Positions 30,366 through 38,255 of a DNA stretch of 64,000 nt are shown piece by piece. The position numbers and the translations under genes are program-made. Every line of letters begins with the position of its first letter. Within the stretch, counting starts at the first letter, position 1. The DNA is from an uncultured Eubacteriales bacterium. GTDB lineage: Bacteria; Bacillota; Clostridia; Christensenellales; Aristaeellaceae. The notes under the pieces are model-generated. The model did not search any database. It saw only the letters and a program-made list of their open reading frames with translations, and was not told the DNA's origin. The DNA is taken from the NCBI GenBank assembly GCA_902774025.1, contig CACYGY010000001.1:18075-82074 (forward strand), in the 5' to 3' direction.

Positions 30366-31889
30366 TCACAGACGGCTCAGCTGGTCGAATACAGCGCGGT
30401 TGGCCTGATACAGCTGGCGGTAGACTTCATACACGGGGCGGTATGCCCTGACGTTTTCCTCCACGGGCATCTGCACCTGTTTTTCCCGGATCATATGCTC
30501 GCAGGCCGACGGCACGCTCCTGTAGAGACCGCAGCCCACGCCCGCCAGAATGGCCACGCCCAGCGCCGGGCCCTCAGTGGAAACCGTGGTGGCCACCGGC
30601 ATATTGAATACGTCCGCCAGCATCTGCCGCCACAGGGGGCTCCGGCCGCCTCCGCCGCAGGCCAGCATCCTGTCCGGGCTGACTCCCATCTCCTGCAGGA
30701 CACGGAGACAGTCTTCCAGGGAGAAGGTGACGCCTTCCATCACGGCCCGGAGAAGATCCCTTCGGGTGTGCATGGCGCTCAGGCCCAGGAACATGCCCCG
30801 GCAGTTGCTGTCCAGGTGCGGGGTTCTCTCGCCCATGAGATAGGGGGCGTACAGGAGCCGGTTGGACCCGATGGGGCTCAGGGCGGCTTCCTGATTCATC
30901 AGCTCATAGGGATCCACGCCCATCTGAGCCGCGGTTTCCTTCTCGGCCCCGCAGAAATTGTCCCGGAACCATTTGAGACTCAGGCCTGCCGCCTGGGTCA
31001 CGCCCATGACATGCCACTCTCCCGGCACCGCGCAGCAGAAGGTATGGACCCGGCCCCTGGGATCGATGGCCAGGCCGCTGGTATGGGCAAAGACCACGCC
31101 GCTGGTGCCGATGGTGGTAAAGGCTTTCCCGTCCACCACCACGCCCGTGCCCACAGCCGCCGCCGCGTTGTCTCCGGCACCGCCCACCACCAGGGTGGAA
31201 GTGCGCAGTCCCGTAAGGGCCGCCGCCTCCTCATGGATATGGCCCGTCACCTCGCAGCTTTCGTAGACCTTTCCAAGAATACCCGTGTCCAGACCCAGGG
31301 TTTCCATCAGTTCCCGGCTCCACTGCCGCCTGGGCACGTCCAGCATCTGCATGCCGCTGGCATCGCTGACTTCCGTGGCGAAATCGCCTGTCAGACGGTA
31401 TCTCACATAATCCTTGGGCAGCAGCACATGGCAGCATCTGGCGAACACTTCCGGCTCATGGTTCCGCACCCACAGAAGCTTTGAGAGGGTAAAGCCCGGC
31501 AGGGCGGGATTGGCGGTGATCTCAATCAGGCGCTCCCGGCCCACCGTCTCCGTGATTTCCTCACATTCCTTCGCCGTGCGCTGGTCACACCAGATAATGG
31601 ACCTGCGCAGCACCTTTCCCTCCTCGTCCAGCATCACCAGACCGTGCATCTGTCCGGAAATGCCCATGCCCGCGATATCACCGGCATCCACTCCGCTTCC
31701 GGATACCACCTGCCGGATGGTTTCCACACAGGCCCGGTACCAGTCCTCCGGATCCTGCTCCGCCCAGCCGTTCTGCGGCTGATACATGGGGTACTCCACG
31801 GTGGCGGAGGCCACCGCGTTGCCGTCAGAATCAAAAAGCACCGTCTTGGTGCCGGATGTGCCCAGGTCAACACCCAGAATATACTTCAT
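30366..31889 (-). CDS. xylB: Xylulokinase
   Basis: This FGGY-family kinase phosphorylates D-xylulose to xylulose 5-phosphate for the pentose phosphate pathway. The 507 residues match XylB. Signatures are G-V-D-L-G-T-S-G-T-K-T near 6-16, M-G-I-S-G-Q-M-H-G-L near 75-84 with the catalytic region, S-I-I-W-C-D-Q-R-T, G-G-A-G-D-N-A-A-A-A-V-G-T-G near 234-247, G-T-S-G-V and a late A-C-G-G-G-G-R-S-P-L-W-R-Q-M. I chose ATG 31889, with GGGAG nine bases upstream, over an in-frame TTG at 31895. A consensus-like promoter lies upstream. No xylose isomerase or xylose transporter gene is in the window, so substrate supply comes from elsewhere. Confidence 0.95.
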   Translation of the reverse strand: MKYILGVDLGTSGTKTVLFDSDGNAVASATVEYPMYQPQNGWAEQDPEDWYRACVETIRQVVSGSGVDAGDIAGMGISGQMHGLVMLDEEGKVLRRSIIWCDQRTAKECEEITETVGRERLIEITANPALPGFTLSKLLWVRNHEPEVFARCCHVLLPKDYVRYRLTGDFATEVSDASGMQMLDVPRRQWSRELMETLGLDTGILGKVYESCEVTGHIHEEAAALTGLRTSTLVVGGAGDNAAAAVGTGVVVDGKAFTTIGTSGVVFAHTSGLAIDPRGRVHTFCCAVPGEWHVMGVTQAAGLSLKWFRDNFCGAEKETAAQMGVDPYELMNQEAALSPIGSNRLLYAPYLMGERTPHLDSNCRGMFLGLSAMHTRRDLLRAVMEGVTFSLEDCLRVLQEMGVSPDRMLACGGGGRSPLWRQMLADVFNMPVATTVSTEGPALGVAILAGVGCGLYRSVPSACEHMIREKQVQMPVEENVRAYRPVYEVYRQLYQANRAVFDQLSRL

Positions 31890-31951
31890 ATGCAACCGCT
31901 CCCTGCTGTCGGAATTCCTGAACAGAATCCGCTGTATTTTCCGTCGCGGGC

Positions 31952-31980
31952 ATTGTACCCGTTTGGGTTTGTCAAGTCAA
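31952..31980 (-). promoter_or_regulatory. Promoter of xylB-nrdR
   Basis: On the minus strand TTGACT (complement of 31975-31980) and TACAAT (complement of 31952-31957) are separated by 17 bases. The leader is about 55 bases. Confidence 0.7.
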
Positions 31981-32038
31981 GGAAAACTGCCCTTTCCGGT
32001 TGGGAACCGCCCAGGTGCGACTGTTCCGGGGGATTTTC

Positions 32039-32067
32039 TTGCTTTTTTTCATCCTCTGTACTATGAT
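32039..32067 (+). promoter_or_regulatory. Promoter of the hexosamine kinase operon
   Basis: TTGCTT (32039-32044) and TATGAT (32062-32067) are 17 bases apart, upstream of the rightward gene that starts at 32120. It is divergent from the xylB promoter. Confidence 0.55.
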
Positions 32068-32119
32068 TTTCTCCTCAGTGATATTTTCCTGAAAGCCCTT
32101 TGATGCAGAGGTGAAAGCT

Positions 32120-33205
32120 ATGATTCAGACAGCCCGGTCACTGGTTGGCCTTTTTGACATTCCCCAGGCAGACTATGACATCACGCCCTTTGGCAGCGGG
32201 CATATCAACGATACCTTCCTGCTTTCCTCCCCGGAAGTGCCCCGGGAATACGTGCTGCAGCGGATTTCTCCCGCGGCCTTCCGCCATCCGGACCACGTCA
32301 TGGACAACATCGTCAGGGTCACCGCCTTCCTCCGCGCCTCCATTGAGCGCCGGGGCGGGGATCCCCAGCGGGAAGCCCTGACGGTGGTGCCCCTGAAGGA
32401 CGGAAGCGCCTTTGCTCTGGACGGGGAAGGAAACGCCTGGCGCCTGACACTGCGCATTCCGGACACGGTCTGCCTGGATATGCCGGATTCCCCGGAATCC
32501 TTTGCCGAGTCGGGACGCGCCTTCGGCATGTTCGCCAGGGACCTTTCCGAATTCCCGGCCCGGACACTGCATGAGACCATTCCCCATTTCCATGACACGC
32601 CCAGCCGTCTGGCCCATTTCCGGGAAGCCCTGAAGAAGGATGTCCGGGGACGCGCCGCGCAGTGCCGGGAGGTGACGGACATGTATCTTCAGCGGTCCTC
32701 CCGCGCCTCCTCCCTCACGGACGCCGTCACCGCCGGAAAGCTTCCCCTCCGGGTCACCCATAACGACACCAAGTTCAACAATGTCTGTCTCTCCACCGCG
32801 GACCACCGGGCCGTGTGCGTCATTGACCTGGACACCATCATGCCCGGTCTGTACGCCTATGACTTCGGTGATGCCATCCGTTTCGGCGCCAATACCGCCC
32901 TGGAGGACGAGCGGGACGTGGACAGAATCCGTTTCTCCCTGCCCATGTATGAGGCCTTTGCCCGGGGCTATCTCCGGGAGTCGGGTTCCATCATGAACGA
33001 AACGGAAAGGAATTCCCTGGCCGAGGGCGCCTGGATGATGACCTATGAGTGCGGCATGCGCTTCCTCACAGACTATCTGGAGGGAGACGTCTATTTCCAT
33101 ACCGCCTGCGAGGATCACAACCTGGTGCGGGCCGTGAATCAGATGACCCTTCTGAGGGACATGGAGCGCTATGAGACGCAGATGCTCCGGGCTCTGAAGG
33201 ACTGA
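32120..33205 (+). CDS. Phosphotransferase of the N-acetylhexosamine 1-kinase (NahK/LnpB) type
   Basis: The 361-residue protein has an aminoglycoside phosphotransferase fold. It shows the catalytic loop T-H-N-D-T-K-F-N-N-V near 214-223 and the metal-binding C-V-I-D-L-D-T-I-M-P-G near 232-242, as in NahK. An N-terminal F-G-S-G-H-I-N-D-T-F nucleotide-loop equivalent lies near 25-34. NahK makes N-acetylglucosamine or N-acetylgalactosamine 1-phosphate. The next gene, a nucleotidyltransferase, would then give the UDP-sugar, so a salvage pathway is inferred. The ATG at 32120 has AGAGGTG six bases upstream and is preferred over GTG 32111. It is the first gene of a four-gene rightward unit. Confidence 0.8.
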   Translation: MIQTARSLVGLFDIPQADYDITPFGSGHINDTFLLSSPEVPREYVLQRISPAAFRHPDHVMDNIVRVTAFLRASIERRGGDPQREALTVVPLKDGSAFALDGEGNAWRLTLRIPDTVCLDMPDSPESFAESGRAFGMFARDLSEFPARTLHETIPHFHDTPSRLAHFREALKKDVRGRAAQCREVTDMYLQRSSRASSLTDAVTAGKLPLRVTHNDTKFNNVCLSTADHRAVCVIDLDTIMPGLYAYDFGDAIRFGANTALEDERDVDRIRFSLPMYEAFARGYLRESGSIMNETERNSLAEGAWMMTYECGMRFLTDYLEGDVYFHTACEDHNLVRAVNQMTLLRDMERYETQMLRALKD

Positions 33206-33218
33206 GGAGGAAGCGGAT

Positions 33219-34145
33219 ATGAACAAACCCGTTCTTGTCATTATGGCTGCCGGCATGGGCAGCCGCTACGGCGGACTGAAACAGGTGGATCCCGTGGGAC
33301 CCGCCGGAGAGGTGATCCTCCACTACAGCATCTATGACGCCTGGCGTGCCGGTTTCCGGAAGGTGGTTCTCCTCATCCGGAAGGAGCACGAGGAGGACTT
33401 CCGGGAGGTGGTGGCGGATAAGGCCCGCCGTCTGGAGGGCATGGAGGTGGTCTTTGCCTTCCAGTCCCTGGAAGATATTCCCGAGCCCTTCACGGTGCCT
33501 GAAAGCCGGAGGAAGCCCTGGGGCACCGGACATGCGGTGCTCTGCTGCAGGGAGGCCATCGGGGACGCTCCCTTCTGCGTCATCAACGCGGACGACTACT
33601 ACGGGCCCGGGGCCATGCAGTCCGCCTGGGATTTCCTGAAAAACGCCCGGGACGATGACCGGATGCGCTTCATGATGGTGGCCTATCTTCTCAGGAACAC
33701 CACCAGTGCCAACGGGCATGTGTCCCGGGGCATCTGCCATGTGAACGCCCAGGGACACCTGACCGCCGTCCGGGAGGTGACCCACATTGTGGAAAGCTGC
33801 GACGGACCGCTGTACACCGAAGATGGGGAGACATACCGGCGCCTTGACGGAGACACTCTGGTGAGCATGAACCTGTGGGGCTTCACGCCCTCCATGCTGG
33901 GCGCCCTTCAGGCTCAGTTCCCGGATTTCCTTGCCCGGGAAGTCCCCCTGAACCCGGAGAAGGCCGAGTTCTTCCTGCCCTCCGTGGTCTCCCGCTGCAT
34001 TGATGAGGGAAAAGCCACCGTCACCGTTCTGTCCAGCCCGGACACCTGGTTCGGCATGACCTATCAGCAGGACCGGGACGTGGTGGTCCGCTCCCTTAAG
34101 GCAAAAACGGAGGCGGGCCTGTACCCCAGCCCGCTCTTCCCATGA
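33219..34145 (+). CDS. NDP-hexose pyrophosphorylase-like nucleotidyltransferase
   Basis: The 308-residue protein opens with the nucleotidyltransferase motif I-M-A-A-G-M-G-S-R-Y-G-G-L-K-Q (near 8-22). It has the metal-binding V-I-N-A-D-D-Y-Y-G near 122-130 and G-T-G-H-A-V near 104-109. It is of the GT-A-like sugar-1-phosphate uridylyl/thymidylyltransferase type, but the signature differs from GlmU, GalU and RmlA. Proteins of this kind are often next to NahK-like kinases, as here, with a 13-base gap. UDP-N-acetylhexosamine synthesis from the kinase product is the most economical reading. GAGGAAG precedes the ATG, and the end overlaps the glycosyltransferase start by four bases. Confidence 0.82.
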   Translation: MNKPVLVIMAAGMGSRYGGLKQVDPVGPAGEVILHYSIYDAWRAGFRKVVLLIRKEHEEDFREVVADKARRLEGMEVVFAFQSLEDIPEPFTVPESRRKPWGTGHAVLCCREAIGDAPFCVINADDYYGPGAMQSAWDFLKNARDDDRMRFMMVAYLLRNTTSANGHVSRGICHVNAQGHLTAVREVTHIVESCDGPLYTEDGETYRRLDGDTLVSMNLWGFTPSMLGALQAQFPDFLAREVPLNPEKAEFFLPSVVSRCIDEGKATVTVLSSPDTWFGMTYQQDRDVVVRSLKAKTEAGLYPSPLFP

Positions 34146-35137
34146 ATTCCCGCCCTGCCCTGCCGGTTCTGTACATGGTGATTCCCTGTTACAACGAGGA
34201 GGACGTGCTGCCCATCACCGCCCCCCTGTTCCGGGAAAAGCTGGAAAGCCTTGCCCGTCAGCAGCTGATCCATCCCGACAGCCGGATCCTTCTGGTGAAC
34301 GACGGAAGCAGGGACCGGACCTGGGAGATCATCCGGGATCTGAGCGAAAAGGACCTGCATTTTCAGGGGATCAGCCAGAGCCGGAACCGCGGGCACCAGA
34401 ACGCTGTGCTGGCAGGACTCATGGAGTCCAGAAAACTGTGCGACGTGACCATTTCCATTGACTGCGACGGACAGGACGACCTGAACGCCATGGATGAGAT
34501 GCTCAAAGCCTATCACGAGGGCAGTGACGTGGTCTACGGCGTCCGTTCCTCCAGAAAAACGGATTCCCTTTTCAAACGCATGACTGCCCAGTCCTTCTAC
34601 CGGTTCATGCGCCGGATGGGGGCGGAGGTTGTCTACAACCATGCGGACTACCGTCTCCTCTCCTCCAGGGTGCTGAGCGCCTTTGCGGATTTCCATGAGG
34701 TGAACCTGTTCCTCCGTGGCCTGGTGCCCCTCATCGGCTTCCGGTCCACCTCCGTCTACTATGAGCGGCGGGAACGCCTGGCGGGGGAAAGCCATTATCC
34801 CCTGAAGAGGATGATCGGCCTGGCCTTTGACGGCATCACCAGTCTGTCCGTCAAGCCCATCCGGATGATCACCTATACCGGACTGATCATTTCCGTGATC
34901 AGTTTCATCGGCATCATCTGGGCCGTGGTCACCGCTCTGATGGGTTCGGCGGTGGAGGGCTGGGCCAGCATCGCCTGCGTGGTCTGCTTCATGGGCGGCA
35001 TCCAGTCCATGTTCATGGGCATCATCGGCGAATACATCGGCAAAATCTATCTGGAAACCAAGGGCAGACCAAGGTATATTATCTCCGAGCACACCTCCGG
35101 CATGCCCGATTCCCCCGGGACGGATCCCCGTCCGTGA
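34142..35137 (+). CDS. Membrane-anchored GT2 glycosyltransferase (GtrB/DPM1-like)
   Basis: The 331-residue protein has a cytoplasmic GT2 domain with V-I-P-C-Y-N-E-E near 14-21, L-V-N-D-G-S-R-D near 55-62 and S-I-D-C-D-G-Q-D-D near 104-112, the DxD-like metal site. Two C-terminal membrane helices follow (about 243-267 and 276-300) and then Y-I-G-K-I-Y-L-E-T-K-G-R-P-R-Y. This is the architecture of GtrB/ArnC/DPM1-like enzymes that move a sugar onto undecaprenyl phosphate. It overlaps the nucleotidyltransferase gene by ATGA and has no clear ribosome site of its own, so coupling is likely. It may consume the activated sugar made by the two preceding enzymes. Confidence 0.9.
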   Translation: MNSRPALPVLYMVIPCYNEEDVLPITAPLFREKLESLARQQLIHPDSRILLVNDGSRDRTWEIIRDLSEKDLHFQGISQSRNRGHQNAVLAGLMESRKLCDVTISIDCDGQDDLNAMDEMLKAYHEGSDVVYGVRSSRKTDSLFKRMTAQSFYRFMRRMGAEVVYNHADYRLLSSRVLSAFADFHEVNLFLRGLVPLIGFRSTSVYYERRERLAGESHYPLKRMIGLAFDGITSLSVKPIRMITYTGLIISVISFIGIIWAVVTALMGSAVEGWASIACVVCFMGGIQSMFMGIIGEYIGKIYLETKGRPRYIISEHTSGMPDSPGTDPRP

Positions 35138-35154
35138 GAGAAAGGAGAATGCTC

Positions 35155-35796
35155 ATGTCTGACAAATCCCCTCTGGTGCTTCTGGTGAACGGAAGCCCCC
35201 ATCCCCATGGCTGCACAGCCGTGGCCCTTGAGGAGGTTGCCCTTACCCTGGAAAAGGAAGGCCTCCGGACCCGGATGATGCACATCGGCCAGAAGGATAT
35301 CCGGGGCTGTGTCGCCTGCGGCCAGTGCGGTTCCCTGGGCCACTGCGTCTTTGACGACGCTGTCCGGGAAGCCTCCGCCATTCTGGAGGAGGCCGCCGGC
35401 ATGGTGGTGGGCTCCCCGGTCTACTACGGAAGCCCCAACGCCACCCTTCTGGCCTTTCTGGACCGGCTCTTCTATTCCAAGTCCTTTGACACCACCATGA
35501 AGGTGGGCGCCAGTGTGGTTTCATGCCGCCGCAGCGGAAACACCGCGAGCTTTGACGTTCTGAACAAGTACTTCACCATCTCCGGCATGCCCCTTGTCTC
35601 CAGCCGCTACTGGAACAACATTCACGGCTTCACCGCCGAGGATGCCCGGAAGGATCTGGAAGGTCTGCAGACCATGCGGATTCTGGGCCGGAACATGGCC
35701 TTCCTCATCCGCTCCATTGAACTGGGCAGAAGTCAGTTCGGTCTGCCGGAAGCGGAAAAGGAAAAATATTTCACATCCTTCCCGGACGGTCTCTGA
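35155..35796 (+). CDS. Flavodoxin-fold NAD(P)H-dependent FMN reductase family protein
   Basis: The 213-residue protein has the FMN-phosphate loop L-V-N-G-S-P-H-P-H-G-C-T near 10-21. The C-V-A-C-G-Q-C segment near 52-58 is typical of iron-sulfur flavoprotein-like NADPH oxidoreductases, and G-S-P-V-Y-Y-G-S-P-N lies near 87-96. Such enzymes reduce quinones, nitro compounds or other acceptors. The ATG at 35155 has AAAGGAG seven bases upstream. Upstream in-frame starts at 35134 and 35149 have worse spacing. It is the last gene of the unit, followed by a terminator. Its link to the sugar-salvage genes is only positional. Confidence 0.87.
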   Translation: MSDKSPLVLLVNGSPHPHGCTAVALEEVALTLEKEGLRTRMMHIGQKDIRGCVACGQCGSLGHCVFDDAVREASAILEEAAGMVVGSPVYYGSPNATLLAFLDRLFYSKSFDTTMKVGASVVSCRRSGNTASFDVLNKYFTISGMPLVSSRYWNNIHGFTAEDARKDLEGLQTMRILGRNMAFLIRSIELGRSQFGLPEAEKEKYFTSFPDGL

Positions 35797-35807
35797 CCGC
35801 CGGAATC

Positions 35808-35832
35808 ACCGTCCCCAGGGACGGTTTTTTTC
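35808..35832 (+). terminator. Rho-independent terminator of the kinase operon
   Basis: ACCGTCC (35808-35814) pairs with GGACGGT (35819-35825) around a four-base loop, followed by a run of seven T residues. Confidence 0.88.
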
Positions 35833-35839
35833 CGCGTGC

Positions 35840-35868
35840 TTGACGAACCCGCAGCCTTTCCCTACAAT
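35840..35868 (+). promoter_or_regulatory. Promoter of the DUF853 gene
   Basis: TTGACG (35840-35845) and TACAAT (35863-35868) are separated by 17 bases, and an AAAGGAGG ribosome site follows at about 35894. Confidence 0.75.
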
Positions 35869-35908
35869 TCAGGATACATAAGCAGTTTTCATAAAGGAGG
35901 TCTTTCCC

Positions 35909-37915
35909 ATGCTTTACGGTCAGCAGATCTGGCTTGGCACCACGTCCAGGCCCTCCGCCGTCACCATGCTTCCCTCCATGGCCAACCGGCACGGCCTCAT
36001 CGCCGGCGCCACCGGCACCGGAAAAACCGTCACCCTTCAGGTTCTCGCCGAAGGTTTTTCCTCCATGGGTGTTCCGGTCTTCATGGCGGATGTCAAGGGA
36101 GATCTCAGCGGCATGGCCATGAGCGGCGAGGGCAGCGAGAAGGTCAGCGCGAGAATTCAGGCCTGCGGCGTGCCCCGGTTTGATTTCCGCTCCTTTCCCG
36201 TCACCTTCTGGGACCTGTACGGCGAACAGGGACATCCCGTACGGGCCACCGTTCTGCAGATGGGTCCCATTCTCCTCTCCCGGATGCTGGGCCTGAACGA
36301 AACCCAGTCCGGTGTTCTGAGCCTTGTGTTCCGCATTGCCGATGACGAGCACATGCTGATGCTGGACATGCGGGATCTGAAAGCCGTGCTTCAGTATATC
36401 GGGGAGAACGCGGCTCACTACACCCTCACCTACGGGAATATCGCCACATCCACCATCGGGGCCATCCAGCGGGCCATCACCGTGCTGGAGGACCAGGGCG
36501 GAGACCGTTTCTTCGGCGAACCGGCCCTGGAAATTCAGGACTGGCTGCGCGTGACGGACAAGGGCGAGGGCATGATCAATATTCTGGCCGCCGACCGCCT
36601 TTTCCGCAATCCCGGCATGTATTCCACCTTCATGCTCTGGCTCCTGTCGGAGGTCTATGAGTCCATGCCCGAGGTGGGGGATCTGGAAAAGCCCCGCCTG
36701 GTCTTCTTCTTTGACGAGGCTCACCTGCTCTTCAACGGCTGTCCCAAGTCCCTTCTGGAAAAGATCCAGCAGATGGTGCGTCTGATCCGTTCCAAGGGCG
36801 TGGGTGTCTTCTTCATCACCCAGTCCCCCTCGGACCTGCCCGTCGCCGTGCTGGGCCAGCTGGGCAACCGGGTCCAGCATGCCCTGAGGGCCTATACGCC
36901 CCTGGACATGAAGGCCGTGCGCATTGCCGCCCAGACCTTCCGGCCCAACCCGGAGTTTGACACGGAAGAGGCCATCACAGGCCTGCAGACCGGCGAGGCC
37001 CTGATCTCCTTCCTGGAGGAGGGCGGTGCCCCCGCGGTGGTCCAGCGAGCCACCATTCTGCCGCCCCAGTCCCAGATCGGCATTCTCGCCACAGGCCAGC
37101 GTCGCCTTGTCATTGAGGGCAGCGATCTGTTCGGCAAGTATGATCAGGTGCAGGACCGGCGCAGCGCCTACGAGATTCTGGCCGGCACCGTGGAAAGCGC
37201 GGAAACCTATGTCCCGGACGTGCCCTCCCTGGTGTACGCGCCGGAGGCGGATGCGCCCATGGAAGAGACTCCTTCCCTGGTCTATCAGGCGACCATGGCA
37301 CCTCCCGCGGCCCAGGCGGCACCCCCTGTGATGCCCCCCGTCTCCCCCGCACCGGTTCCCGCCCCCAGCCAGGGATTCATGGTCTTCGATCCCGCCACCG
37401 GTTCCTATGTGCAGAAGGAACTGCCCTCCATGACCCCGCTGCACTCTGCGGACATCGGTGCCCCGGCGCCCAGGCCAGCCTCTCCGGTGCTGGAGGTGCC
37501 CCCGGCCGCCCCGGCGCCCGCGCCCGTCACCACCCAGCCCGTTCTGGTCTATGATCCGGCCACCGGCCAGTACCGCCAGCAGATGGTCTCCCTGCAGCTG
37601 GACCCTTCCACCGGACACTACGCGCCCGTCCAGCAGCCCCAGAGACCGCTGAACGCCAGAGAGCAGGAGAAGCTGGAAAAGGAAGCGGAGAAGGCCCGGA
37701 AGGAACAGGAGCGGAAGGAAAAGGAACGCCTGGCGGAGGAGCGGCGCCGGAAGGCGGAGGAACGCCGGGAGGAAGCCGCCGCCCGGGCGAGAAAGAACGA
37801 TTCCGTCCTGGGCCGTATCCAGAACACGGTCATCTCCACCGCCACCCGGGAGGTCACCAAAGGCGTTACCCGCGGGCTCATGGGCTCCATCTCCAGTCTC
37901 TTCGGCGGCAAATAA
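35909..37915 (+). CDS. HerA-like DUF853 (YjgR family) ATPase with a long Pro-rich linker
   Basis: The 668-residue protein has Walker A G-A-T-G-T-G-K-T at 33-40, [10 protein letters not shown] near 58-67 and Walker [10 protein letters not shown] near 264-272. The arginine-finger region I-T-Q-S-P-S-D-L-P follows. This is the HerA/FtsK-type DUF853 core, which in relatives such as YjgR is about 500 residues. After residue 440 there is an added Pro/Ala-rich linker with three spaced copies of (F/Y/L)-D-P-(A/S)-T-G-x-Y. A highly charged coiled coil follows ([12 protein letters not shown] near 590-645), then a basic Gly-rich tail. The gene is monocistronic with its own promoter and terminator. The cellular role of the family is not established. 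Confidence 0.9.
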   Translation: MLYGQQIWLGTTSRPSAVTMLPSMANRHGLIAGATGTGKTVTLQVLAEGFSSMGVPVFMADVKGDLSGMAMSGEGSEKVSARIQACGVPRFDFRSFPVTFWDLYGEQGHPVRATVLQMGPILLSRMLGLNETQSGVLSLVFRIADDEHMLMLDMRDLKAVLQYIGENAAHYTLTYGNIATSTIGAIQRAITVLEDQGGDRFFGEPALEIQDWLRVTDKGEGMINILAADRLFRNPGMYSTFMLWLLSEVYESMPEVGDLEKPRLVFFFDEAHLLFNGCPKSLLEKIQQMVRLIRSKGVGVFFITQSPSDLPVAVLGQLGNRVQHALRAYTPLDMKAVRIAAQTFRPNPEFDTEEAITGLQTGEALISFLEEGGAPAVVQRATILPPQSQIGILATGQRRLVIEGSDLFGKYDQVQDRRSAYEILAGTVESAETYVPDVPSLVYAPEADAPMEETPSLVYQATMAPPAAQAAPPVMPPVSPAPVPAPSQGFMVFDPATGSYVQKELPSMTPLHSADIGAPAPRPASPVLEVPPAAPAPAPVTTQPVLVYDPATGQYRQQMVSLQLDPSTGHYAPVQQPQRPLNAREQEKLEKEAEKARKEQERKEKERLAEERRRKAEERREEAAARARKNDSVLGRIQNTVISTATREVTKGVTRGLMGSISSLFGGK

Positions 37916-37923
37916 GCCATTTC

Positions 37924-37957
37924 AGCCGGCCCCCGGGCCGGCTCTTTCCTTTTTTCC
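37924..37957 (+). terminator. Terminator after the DUF853 gene
   Basis: AGCCGGCCC (37924-37932) pairs with GGGCCGGCT (37935-37943), followed by a T-rich tract ending in six T residues. Confidence 0.85.
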
Positions 37958-37969
37958 GGGATTTTTCCC

Positions 37970-37997
37970 TTGAAAAAGACGGGCACATGTGTATAAT
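37970..37997 (+). promoter_or_regulatory. Promoter of the serS T-box transcript
   Basis: TTGAAA (37970-37975) and a perfect TATAAT (37992-37997) are separated by 16 bases. The predicted start is about 38004. Confidence 0.75.
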
Positions 37998-38003
37998 ACC
38001 TGT

Positions 38004-38220
38004 GACCCGCTGAGGGAAGAAGCGAGATCCATGTCCGGAATCAGAGATGTGCCGGAGGCTGCGAGGCACACGGAGGGGATTTCTTTCCGCTTTCCGAGGG
38101 TGGGGGCGATGAGTCCCCGGGGTGACGCCCCTTACAGCCTCAGAAAGTGGCCCGCGCCTGCGGGCAAACTGGGTGGTACCGCGAGAGTCTCTCGTCCCGG
38201 CAGGGATGGGAGACTCTTTC
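38004..38220 (+). promoter_or_regulatory. T-box riboswitch controlling serS
   Basis: The leader has the T-box consensus AACTGGGTGGTACCGCG at 38167-38183. A preceding GC-rich stem (GCCCGC with GCGGGC) matches stem III, and an apical purine-rich stem I region lies upstream. Directly after it AGAGTCTC (from 38184) and GAGACTCT (to 38217) form the terminator. T-boxes read uncharged tRNA, here tRNA-Ser by virtue of the downstream gene. I could not fix the specifier codon with confidence. Confidence 0.93.
38184..38220 (+). terminator. Conditional terminator of the serS T-box
   Basis: AGAGTCTC/GAGACTCT is extended by the internal CGTCCC/GGGATG pairing, followed by a short T tract. Its 5' side overlaps the end of the T-box antiterminator. 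Confidence 0.85.
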
Positions 38221-38255
38221 ATGCACGCATGAACAGAACAAGGAGGAAACAAGGC

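Noticed and set aside
37380..37620. DNA repeat or CRISPR-like element in the DUF853 gene
   Set aside because: The repetition is at the protein level (D-P-x-T-G-x-Y) with diverged codons and unequal spacing. No CRISPR array, tRNA gene or insertion sequence was recognised anywhere in the window.
37989..38255. N-terminal extension of SerS through the leader
   Set aside because: The frame is open by chance. The stretch is a T-box riboswitch, and the ATG at 38256 has a strong ribosome site and the family start.
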